Shown piece by piece: positions 55,250-64,000 of a stretch of 64,000 nt of DNA. Source of the DNA: Candidula unifasciata (taxonomy: Eukaryota > Mollusca > Gastropoda > Stylommatophora > Geomitridae); NCBI GenBank assembly GCA_905116865.2, contig CAJHNH020000196.1, positions 75,001 to 139,000 of the forward strand, written 5' to 3'. Below the pieces are notes generated by a model. The model was not told the DNA's origin, did not search any database, and saw only the letters and a list, made by a program, of their open reading frames with translations. Within the stretch, counting starts at the first letter, position 1, and every line of letters begins with the position of its first letter. A program made the position numbers and the translations under genes.

Positions 55250-55660
55250 ACTACTGTCTACGAAGAATCCACACTCAGGCTCATATTTCAAGTGTTTAAA
55301 CAAGGTGACATTTCGGGATACGAAATTACTGAGAGGGAAAAACGACACACTAAACATAAGAATCGTCAACGGTTGCGTATGCTCAGCCCTGCTATAATGT
55401 GTAGAGACGTGGACATTAAATAGGCCAATAGAAACTCCCACTGAGTGACTAGACATGTGAACCAATAAAATAACTGATAAATCAAGAATTGGCATGATTG
55501 CACTCAGGAGATTCCTACATGTGCCTCGTTGCCTTCTTCAGTAACCAACGAAGGGGAAAGAGAGATCACAGCAGTTGGTGTTTGGCAGCCAGAGTGGCTG
55601 ATCGAGCTCAAGAGGTGCATGATTGCTGTAAAATGTAATTAAGACGTGTGAAGGAGTTCT
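55250..55660 (+). mobile_element. LINE C-terminal relic, plus strand
   Basis: Reads NIRIVNGCVCSALLYNVETW then TLNRPIETP, like the R-C-x-W-S-x-LLYGxExWT block of LINE thumbs, followed by worn GMIALRRFLHVPR. Several stops. Confidence 0.55.
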
Positions 55661-55849
55661 CATTCCTCAAGTTGAATACCTGACCAGAGCTTATTGAAGT
55701 TGATACCCAGCCCGTGGACCAGAGATTTGGTCACAATAAAGAGAACCACCGAAAGAATTCCTTAAGCAAGGTAACACGGACAACAATGCAAGAAACCAAA
55801 CAAGCGAGAAGAGATGATGTTCAAGGCATACAAGATAAGAGAGCCACAG

Positions 55850-57130
55850 ATTAGGGCGAGACACAGGAGCTTACAGCCAACACAACAGGAACAGCAAAAT
55901 AACTATCAGTGGACACAAAAACACTCTGGTACAGGTTCATGAATATTCTCATAGCAGCTGCAGTAAAAGCATGTGATGAAGTCCCAATTGGAAGGAAGGA
56001 ACATAGGACAAGTAGAACATACGAGAAAAGAAAGGAGGCATGGACGCAATAAATGACAGCTAGGAACACATCTGAAGACCAAAAAAAAAATTTAAGAGCA
56101 GGCGAAACTTAGAACAGAGACACAAATATAGTTTTTAATGCAAAACAGAAAACAGGCAAAATGTTGAGAAATGTCGGAAAAGAATGCAAAAGAAAAATTA
56201 AAAAACTGTTCAACAAAACATTGAAAAACACTAGGAGGGAGAAAGATATCCCCGCTTAAATTCATAAAAGACAGGGAGGGGGATCTACAAATGATATCAT
56301 GGACAAATGGAAAGAATACTTCTCAGAGCTCTTTGGTATTGAGGAAAGTCGTGATCCAGAAATAACGGACCTCACGGCATAAAAGAAAATAATCCATGCG
56401 GATGATAACAACAGGTGAGCAACCTCTCCTGAAGATTCTCCAGGTAGCCTGGTGTAGTAAAACCAAAAGACGGCCAGATTGCTATCATTATCTCTATATT
56501 TAAAAAAGGATGATAACAGATCATGTGAAAATCACAGAGGCATATCTCTCCTCAGCGTTCTTTTTAAAAGTTGCACTCGAGCAGAGAAGGAGAAATCTGG
56601 CAGAACCACAGCTGGATCAGGCCCAATGAGGCATCAGATCAAATCGAAGTGTTGAAGACCTTATCTTTACACGCAGATAGATGAGTGAAACACCGGTTTA
56701 GTAGATCAGGGAGATCAATCTAATTTTTTTGAGGGGGGAGGGGGTGGTGGGGGGGGGGGGGGGTTATAGAAAAGGCATTTGATAAGGCTCTCTGGAGAAG
56801 CTCTGGAACGGAATGGCAGGGGAATATTGCATCGACCTATAAGGAGAGGAGAAAGAAAAACTCTTTGGGTACTGGAAAACTAGTTCAATCTATATATCAG
56901 AGGATACGATGTGACCCTGATAGCTAAATCAGAGTTACATCTCCGATCCAAATTACTTGTCAGGAAGAAAGAGCTTGAGAAGAGAAGGATAGCCATTATT
57001 ATCTCTATGGTATCTCCAGAGAGGAGAAGAAACACTACATCATGATGGCACTGTATGCAATGGATCTGGTCAACCAATTCAAAAAAATTAGAGTTGTAAT
57101 ATACTTAAATGGAGAAATAAAGCTCGAAAA
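55850..57130 (+). mobile_element. LINE pre-RT and RT relic, plus strand
   Basis: Readable blocks are DIMDKWKEYFSELFG near 56296, a SPEDSPG piece, CENHRGISLLSVL near 56528 (the NYRGISLL block), and KAFDKALWRSS near 56772 in another frame. A G14 run interrupts at about 56748-56762. The RT core is broken by more than ten stops and shifts. Confidence 0.65.
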
Positions 57131-57329
57131 TGCAGCTGCTATGAGACTTGCCCAGCCATAAACTTTGAGTTTCTAAGCCAACGATTTTTTGGCGTTTGGA
57201 CACAAATGGCTGTTAACCGCTCTGTATATGTGCCAGCAGTGCCTTCATGTGTGTGAGCCATGATCAATGACAACAGCTCACAAAAGCCAGTCTCAGGCCT
57301 CAAAAAATTGATATCAGAAAGGTTGTCCA

Positions 57330-57720
57330 AGTGATAAAAAGTGACAAAGTCCACAATCAAACAACACCTCAACACCTTCAAACCCAGGTCTTACAAACCT
57401 CAGTCAATCAGTCACAATTACAAAGATTTGGACATGTATGCTGAATGGGGAACAATCGAGCACCATGGTAGGCATGGGAGGCTAAGAACCAGAGAACCAG
57501 ACCTCAAGGACGACACAGGATCCTCTGGGAAGACAGCATCCGACATTCTCTGACTGACAGAGGACTGAAATGGAAAAACAGGAAGAAAGAACTCTCCGGC
57601 GATATCTCTGACAAACCTCTACACTGCAAGGTAGAAGAGGAGCGACTAAGTAAGATTACCGAACCTATTTTAAATATAATTGAACAAGTGCTGGCACTGT
57701 TATGTCCTAGCAACAACAAA
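57330..57720 (+). mobile_element. Probable LINE C-terminal relic, plus strand
   Basis: A 70-codon open piece with YAEWGTIEHHGRHGRLRTRE followed by worn sequence and (TA)n at 57729-57745. Continuity with 55850-57130 is likely but not shown. Confidence 0.35.
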
Positions 57721-58051
57721 TAAAATGTATTTATATATATATATATGAGTTTCTATATTATCTTTTTCTCATCTTTTATATATATACATGCAAACAGACA
57801 CACACACAACACACGCAGATGGATTTGTATGTCTGTGAGTATGTGTGTGCGTAAAACGACATGTGTGCAACAACATTTTTAAATAAGAGTACAATGTACC
57901 AATTTCAGGCAAGCGAAGTCGAGGCAGCCGGGATTACGAAGTCAACGTTTCTCAGAATTGTTGTTTACTGAAGAGTTGTAACCAGGATGTGTGAAAGACA
58001 TTTGGCGAAAAATATTACGAATAGCTCACCGACAACTTCCCTATAGTTAGT

Positions 58052-58099
58052 ATGATGGCCCTGTGTGTTGTTCGGTCATGGTTGATAGCGCTCAGCTAG
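58052..58099 (+). promoter_or_regulatory. Upstream open reading frame overlapping the gene 2 start
   Basis: ATG at 58052 and again at 58055 opens a 15-codon frame (MMALCVVRSWLIALS) that stops at 58097-58099, after and out of frame with the main ATG at 58078. The second ATG has A at -3 and G at +4, a good context. If it lies in the mRNA it would lower initiation at 58078. Whether transcription starts upstream of it is unknown. Confidence 0.45.
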
Positions 58100-58141
58100 T
58101 CATCTTTTTGTTTACAGCACTTCTGGCACAACAATGTCAAG
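58078..58141 (+). CDS. Gene 2 exon 1: signal peptide
   Basis: The ATG at 58078 has G at -3 and G at +4. The exon reads MVDSAQLVIFLFTALLAQQC plus Q and one base, then donor GTAATC after 58141. It has a short polar N-terminus, a hydrophobic core (LVIFLFTALLA) and a likely cleavage after LLA or AQQC. The end phase is 1, which fits the acceptor phase of the EGF exon at 62648; the join gives QC-Q-G-ACPTGWFGRGC. It is the start of the tandem copy of gene 1 and shows that these proteins enter the secretory pathway. A possible 5' UTR precedes it from about 57910. Confidence 0.75.
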
Positions 58142-58249
58142 GTAATCCATGAAAATGAATTGTTGTGTTTCTGTTGTTTGAATAGACACATGTGTACTGA
58201 TTCAGCATGACCTAAACATACATAGATCGTTGCTGAAATAAGCACGGCC

Positions 58250-59960
58250 ATCAGAAGTTTGCTGAAACAGATCCTTATTTTTTCGCGACAGTAACATACT
58301 ACTGTTTGATCGTTAGTGTAACAAACCCCAACAGATCTTTACTATAATAGATAGACGTCAGATCTGTAATGTTAGAAATTCACATCAAATGTTTAATGTA
58401 ACAAGCTCCATTAGATCGTTACTGTAACACACCCAAGACTTCTCCCCCTCCGGGTCATTATATCTTTACTTTTGCAAGCCACTATTAGAACTTGACTGTT
58501 ACACAACCACATTTGTTCTTTACTGTAAAACAACAATATTAGGTTTCTTCTGCAACTAACCCCAATAAGATCTTTACTGTAACAAACCTCACTATTATAA
58601 GATTTCTACTGTAACTAACCCCCACTAGAGCTTTAGTGTAACAGGCACACTTTAGTTATTTTTACTGTAACCATGTGATCTTTACTATAACACAACCTCA
58701 TTGGATCTTTATTATTACACTTCTAGAGTAGTTCTTTACTGTAATTCCCACCATAAAATCTTCTCTGTAAAAATACCTACACCAGGTCGTTGCTCGATCA
58801 AACCTGCATCATATCGTTATTGCTAATATATATAATACATTCAATCATTTGCCTAATATTGGAATATGTGATAAAGTCAAAATTCTCTTATCTATATATT
58901 ACATTTAATTCTTGCCCTTATGTATATAATACAGTCAATCTTCACTCTAACGTATGTTGTACAGTCAATCCTTATCCTTACGTATGTTTTACAGTCAATC
59001 CTTACCCTAATTTGTATGATACAGTCGATCCTCAAATTAATTTATGTTATACAGTCAATCCTCACCATAATGTATATGATACAGTCAATCCTCACCATAA
59101 TGTATATTATACAATCAATACCCACCCTAATGCGTATGATACAGTCAATCCTCACCCTAATGTTTATGATACAGTCAGTCCTCACCCTAATGTGTATGAT
59201 ACAGTCCATTCTCACACTAATGTACATGATACAGTCAATCCTTACTCTAATGTACATGATACAGTCAATCCTCACCCTAATGTATATGATACCGCCAATC
59301 CTCACCCTAATGTATATGATACAGTCCATTCTCACACTAATGTACATGATACAGTCAATCCTCACCCTAATGTATATGATACCGCCAATCCTCACCCTAA
59401 TGTATATGATACAGTCAATCTTTACCCTAATGTATATGATACGGTCAATCTTTGCCCTAATGTATATGATACAGTCAATCCTCACCCTAATATATATGAT
59501 ACCGCCAATCCTCACCCTAATGCATATGATACAGTCAAAACTTAGCTTAATGTATATGATACTGTTACTCTTGGTCTTTATTTATGTTTTGCTGTCAGTC
59601 CTTGCCTAATGTATGCTATACAGCCAATCCTTTCCTTTATATACAGTACTCAGTGAATCCATGCCCTAGTAAATATATGATTCAGTCAATCTTTGCTCTA
59701 TTGTATGTTATACAATATATCCTTGTTCTAATCTATATGAAACAGTCAATCCTTGCTCTATTGTATGTTATACAATATATCCTTGTTCTAATCTATATGA
59801 AACAGTCAATCCTTGCTCTATTGTATGTTATACAATATATCCTTGTTCTAATCTATATGAAACAGTCAATCCTTGCTTTAGTGTATATGAAACAGTTAAT
59901 CCTTGCGCTTTAGAAAATAAAACAGTCAGTCCTCGCTCTTGTGTATATGATAAAGTCGTT
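58250..59960 (+). repeat. 30-bp minisatellite passing into a 60-bp higher-order repeat
   Basis: From 58250 to 58790 there are degenerate units with ATCTTTACTGTAACAAAC. From 58910 to 59580 there is a clean 30-bp unit, CAATCCTCACCCTAATGTAT plus ATGATACAGT, about 22 copies. From 59689 to 59875 there are three perfect copies of a 60-bp dimer, CAATCCTTGCTCTATTGTAT..ATATATCCTTGTTCTAATCT. Because 30 and 60 are multiples of three, frames of up to 251 codons stay open on both strands; they are not genes. The array lies in intron 1 of gene 2. Confidence 0.92.
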
Positions 59961-60227
59961 CTTCGCCCTAATTGATGTTGTTCGTCAGTCACAAGTGATG
60001 ATGACCAGTGCTTTCATCTAATGGTGACAGAATTCGGTTTTGTGAGAGCGCAGATGGCAGAAAAGGTCCTAATGTATATGATGTAGTCAAACCTCGCCTT
60101 AGTGTATATAAGGGAGTCAATCCTTGCCCCTATGCAAATGATCTTAGTTAACTATTTGGGTTATCATCGTTGCACTTTGGATTGTCCACAGGTGCTCAGA
60201 TTCTGCCCTTATTAGAAACCCCCAGCG

Positions 60228-60560
60228 TCAGTTGGCTAATAGAACCAGTTCTATGTTGGTTAAAAAGTCATTTTCCATGCCTGGTGTGCGTCTCGCTTTT
60301 GCTACGCTGATCTTAACTCCCAAGTCTGTTCTGGCGAATGATGTGGATTCACTGCCCACAAAGTCCGACATCCTTCCCATTTCCCGAAGGGCAATAATAA
60401 TATCAGCACGATCTCTAGGGTGACCGTCGGTAGTGATATCGGAGCCAGCCAACGTGTGAGTGCTTTCATTTCCATCGACGTCTGCGTATTTCGGCAGGCA
60501 AACAAAGGTCACCAAGCACAGTGGACTTCTGTAATTATTCAAGCCACTGCCTTCGCACTG
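60228..60560 (-). mobile_element. RNase H end fragment, minus strand (family E relative)
   Basis: The minus strand reads CLPKYADVDGNESTHTLAGS then DGHPRDRADIIIALREMGRM, the P-x-HA/YAxVxGNExAD-x-LAGSA block followed by the usual DRADI..AL linker. The upstream part (60560-60800) is unassignable. Confidence 0.65.
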
Positions 60561-61069
60561 AACCTGACTGAACCCTCCGGATCAAACTGTGCCTTAATGT
60601 ACATGACCTGATCTGATGTACCTATCTGTGCCTTAATAACGATATATGATACAGGCCTCAGTTCTAACCAGTGTATCAATGGACAATGGACGTAAACCTG
60701 AGAACTGACTGGTACTTGATAGTCAACATTGTAACAATCTTCCCAGGACCTTGCCTCCGCCTTCAGTGATGCCTTTATACTTATGCAATTCTGGGAAAAA
60801 CAACAACCACGGACTGTGCGGTTCAATAAGTGCTCGACTCACGCATTGCTTTCAATTCAGGTAGAAAGGGTGGGACACATATTGAAGGGGTAGATATATT
60901 GATGTCACCTCGAGTTGCAAAACGTATGTTGAAATGGAAACCTGTTTCAAGTCAAATGGTTAGAGCCGGATTTAATACTAGATATATCTAAATGACAATA
61001 CTGCAGTGCAATGCACCAAACAACAATGAATGCTGCGGCAGACAAGAAAGACGTTTTAGAAATTATTGG

Positions 61070-61340
61070 AGGATACAGTTGACAAGATTCCAAAACATGG
61101 TCTGTTGATAGTAATAACATATTTTACTACTAAAGTAAGCAATGACAATGTGGGTGTAGAGAGAACCATCGGTAAGGAATGAGCCAACACAATGAATGAA
61201 AATGGAGAAATATTAACAGATTTAAGCTTGCAGTCAAATCCTTGTGTTACCTGCACCCGTGTATGTAGTTGTGCATCGCCTGCAAGTCTTGTTTCAATCA
61301 GTGCTGCTATGTGACTGTTGTATCTCGACAATTCCCTCCC
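61070..61340 (-). mobile_element. LINE endonuclease N-terminal fragment, minus strand
   Basis: The minus strand reads SRYNSHIAALIETRLAGDAQ then, after an internal loss, VLAHSLPMVLSTPTLSLL. The first matches the ALxETR strand that carries the catalytic Glu of the AP-like endonuclease. Confidence 0.55.
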
Positions 61341-61344
61341 AAAT

Positions 61345-62055
61345 GAGAGTAATGCGCCGCTCGGGTCTACAAAGTGTTAACAGTAGCAAGCATGGTGCGC
61401 ACATTCAATTCACCAGAAGTGAGTGAAAAATGTCTTTCCTTGTTTTGTTCACCTTGTATGTCAACCGCTGAGATAGGGTATCCACTAGCCGCTGTAAGCT
61501 GGTTAGGTAGTGGTATAGCAGGCAACGTTTAGGGCACCTTTTCTTTTAACGGCTTCATGTCATGAAGGCTCCTCTGCACAGTACAAATCTAGCGGTCAGA
61601 ATACAGTTCAAATCAAGCCGTCAGAACACAGTACAAATTCAGCCGTCAGAATACAAAACGCGTCCCGCCAATTCTCCAGTACTGATCTCTGTGATCTCCT
61701 CTGAAAATTCACTCACCAGTCATCTGTCAGAACCCCTGGACCTTTGATTACCTCTAGTCCCTAGTCGCCGTATTCCGCTAACCGTGTTCGTGTGTCCCGG
61801 AGCACTAGGTCAAGTCACGTTCAGTCAAGTGCTATCCCGCACACTCATCATCACCACACAGCAATACCGCATAGCCACACACAAACATGATATTATTTAT
61901 GAAAAAAAAAAAAAACAGATCATGTAGATGTCATGATAAAGTATAAACCAATAAAAGCAATTGAACATTTCACCTATTCAGGAAGAATTTTGGCACTCAA
62001 TGAGGTATAGAGATACAACGAAAGAAATTATGATATGCACTGGCAAAGCAACACG
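61345..62055 (+). other. Intron of gene 2 without recognised gene
   Basis: A short threefold repeat of CAGTACAAATCTAGC/CAGTTCAAATCAAGC/CAGTACAAATTCAGC lies at 61578-61645. Nothing else is seen. Confidence 0.45.
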
Positions 62056-62610
62056 TCCTTAATAGCCTGAACAAAATATGGAGCTTCAGGTTTTAGAGCT
62101 TTAAGATTAAACTAAGAATATTTTAATTTAACGCAATTTTGAGTCTAACATATGCCAGATACAATCTGGAACCACCACGACTGTAGAACGAATATGAGAG
62201 GAAAATTATAAACATAGGATGGCAGGAATTCGAAAAGAAAGAGAAGATCAAGGAAATGTCTGGACATATACTTGTCTCTACTGCAAACAGACAAAGAAGA
62301 TGGAGATATACTGGGTACACTCTGAGAGAAAATAAGAACAGAATTGCAAAACAAGCACTGAAATTAGAAACGGTCTGAGAAAAAAGGGATATCCAATGGA
62401 AGCATACGGAAGAAGTTCCTCACGAGAAGCTTAAAATGATGGGCTGAACCTCAGGGGAGAAATCGAAAGTTGCCAACGAACCAACGAACTTTATTTTCAG
62501 AGGGTCACAAACTGGACAGTTCCGTGCAACTGAACACAGTGGAGGAGTCAAGTGCGAGCCCTATATGACGTCTAAAGGATCACAAAGGCTGATGATTATA
62601 ATGTTGATAC
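62056..62610 (+). mobile_element. LINE C-terminal fragment (family D), plus strand
   Basis: Reads RRWRYTGYTLRENKNRIAKQ then ALKLE and, after breaks, a RALYDV-stop-RITK-ADDYN ending that matches the minus-strand copy at 7575-7830. The inverted end of the (GTTC)n family (ACGAACTTTATTTTCAGAGG) has inserted at 62470-62530. Confidence 0.65.
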
Positions 62611-62647
62611 AGTATTCATCAAAAAATGATTATCATTGACCTTTCAG

Positions 62648-62791
62648 GGGCGTGCCCCACTGGATGGTTTGGGAGAGGCTGCACGTCTAAATGTCGCTGT
62701 CGTAACTCGACCACGTGTGATGCCTGGGAAGGGACGTGCCCAGGTGATGGGCAATGCCAGTTTGGCTTCTTCGGTCCTGGCTGCCAACAAT
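62648..62791 (+). CDS. Gene 2 exon 2: EGF-like module, duplicate of gene 1 exon
   Basis: Acceptor TTGACCTTTCAG precedes 62648; donor GTAAGT follows 62791. The exon is 144 nt, phase 1 at both ends, with the same eight cysteines as 695-838. Counting by eye, ten nucleotides differ: five are synonymous and five change four residues (D to A, K to Q, V to F, Y to F). The near balance with no stop or indel suggests both copies were kept under constraint. The rest of gene 2 must follow after the window. Confidence 0.87.
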
Positions 62792-63014
62792 GTAAGTAGT
62801 TTTAAATTGCTTGTTTATTACTTCTTCTTCTGCTGATTACTACCCCTCTGGAGCATAGGAAACCAGCCAACTCCCGCCTTATTCTTTGCTGTCGTAAACA
62901 GCTCGTGGCATGCCTTTGGAACCTTTTTTAACTTTATTCTTTTATTTCATTAACTTCATTTTTTTCTTCATTTGTTTGTAGGTTATCCATTATTTCTTTA
63001 TTGTGAATAAATGT

Positions 63015-63055
<41 letters not shown>

Positions 63056-63300
63056 CATGTTTAGGCTGTGTGTGTGCATGTAGATGAATGAGTGTAACAG
63101 TGTTTCTACATGTATGTGTATGTATGGCTATGTGTTTATGTATGACTGAGCGCCTATTAATGTGTATGTATGAATGCAAACAAAACTTTTTTGATGTATT
63201 TATGCGTATATATATCACATATTTATTATGAGAAAATCTTTGAAAATGTATAATATACATCGTAGATCGCAACGCTTGTTTCTTAGATTATTGTAAGGCT
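62792..63300 (+). other. Intron start, homologous to 839-1245; (GT)n at 63018-63048
   Basis: The order of matching pieces is the same as in gene 1, then a (GT)n and ATGT-rich stretch. No gene. Confidence 0.6.
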
Positions 63301-63439
63301 TTCGATTATGTACCACATCAGAAATGGGGGGAGGGGTGTCATAAGAAGTACCCAGATTGTCACGAGACGACCTCAGTGGTTCCAGAAGTTAAGTACTTGT
63401 AATAAGTTCTTCTGGTTACTAATATTACTTTAAAACAAA

Positions 63440-64000
63440 CTGATTTAAATGTTTCCAGTCCTTAGTCCAGACAAAGCGACTGAGTCTTGGGTAATGTTAC
63501 GCAATTACACCGGGGCTAGAGAATTTCCTTTCACCAGCCCATGTCATAAATGTTATCTCCTGACCAGACTGTAGAGACTAGATCAGGGGAATTAAGTGGA
63601 CTGGTAGACAGGCTCTTGAGATTCACACGTGTTAGTGAAATTCTCGGTAGAACAGGTGTTTGCCAATTAGGAATGTTTGATCTTGGTCAAGTAGGAAACA
63701 CAATGGCTTCAATGACCGTCTTTTAACACCTGCCAGTTAGATTCGTTGTAAACTAGATTGGGTCACTTAAGAATGTTCGCTCTAGGGATGTCAGTCCAGA
63801 ATTGACTGACAGGCCACTTGTTAGCTAATTTGATCTGCTAGGTATTTCAGAGGCGTGGCTTAAGTCATCGTTTTGAGGGTTGGGTAGAACAGAGTAAAGG
63901 GAGGAGTTTAACCTTTGAGACAGATAGATAGTTTACTTCGAGCCTTTGGAATTCCCGTCACATCGCAGCTGGCAAGCAACAAACACAGGTCGACGTAAAG
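63440..64000 (+). repeat. Dispersed repeat (family H), plus orientation, runs off the window
   Basis: A copy of the repeat at 32690-34770. It keeps the uninterrupted target TTCGTTGTAAACTAGATTGG..CACTTAAGAATG around 63744-63774, where the other copy holds the piggyBac-type element. The 3' end lies outside the window, so its true length and class are unknown. Confidence 0.7.

Noticed and set aside
58790..59609. Open frames of 251 and 229 codons with 10-residue repeats
   Set aside because: They arise from the 30-bp satellite, are open in several frames and on both strands, and show variation without codon preference.

Overview
The window is eukaryotic nuclear DNA from an invertebrate, most likely a mollusc (possibly a gastropod). 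The reasons are very long introns packed with decayed non-LTR retrotransposons, SINEs, DNA transposons and minisatellites, and a sparse set of short exons that encode cysteine-rich EGF-like modules and an F5/8-type (fucolectin/FTP-like) lectin domain, a combination expanded in molluscs. The taxon is an inference; no ribosomal or mitochondrial marker is present.

One gene fills most of the window on the + strand. I resolve nine exons: 695-838, 7228-7383, 13758-13934, 21530-21748, 25349-25543, 29534-29764, 36751-36876, 40720-40812 and 43940-44071. Every junction is GT-AG and phase 1, and every exon length is a multiple of three. Joined, they encode an EGF module, a shortened F5/8-like half-domain, a fuller F5/8 (fucolectin-like) domain, and then about five EGF modules: an extracellular, probably ligand-binding protein or receptor ectodomain. 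The signal-peptide exon lies before the window. In the last resolved exon an in-frame TGA (44038-44040) sits exactly where a conserved EGF cysteine is expected, and the exon stays open behind it to a good donor. No transmembrane or cytoplasmic exon was found.

A second, tandemly duplicated gene begins at 58078 with a signal-peptide exon (58078-58141), followed by an EGF exon (62648-62791) that is about 93% identical to the first gene's exon at 695-838. Its remaining exons lie beyond the window.

The rest is intronic and intergenic repeat. Tandem arrays have unit lengths of 16 bp (3716-6275), 52 bp (8035-8610), 63 bp (10965-11515 and 12376-12855), 38 bp (14013-15172), about 72 bp (16375-16745), about 45 bp (35540-36735), 31 bp (37577-37882) and 30/60 bp (58250-59960). 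About thirty broken LINE pieces (endonuclease, reverse transcriptase and RNase H) lie in both orientations. Other elements are tRNA-derived SINEs, a mariner relic, a hAT-type element with an 8-bp target duplication inside a SINE (17447-18648), and a piggyBac-type element with TTAA ends (33070-34350). The empty target of the piggyBac-type element is preserved in a paralogous repeat at the window's right end.
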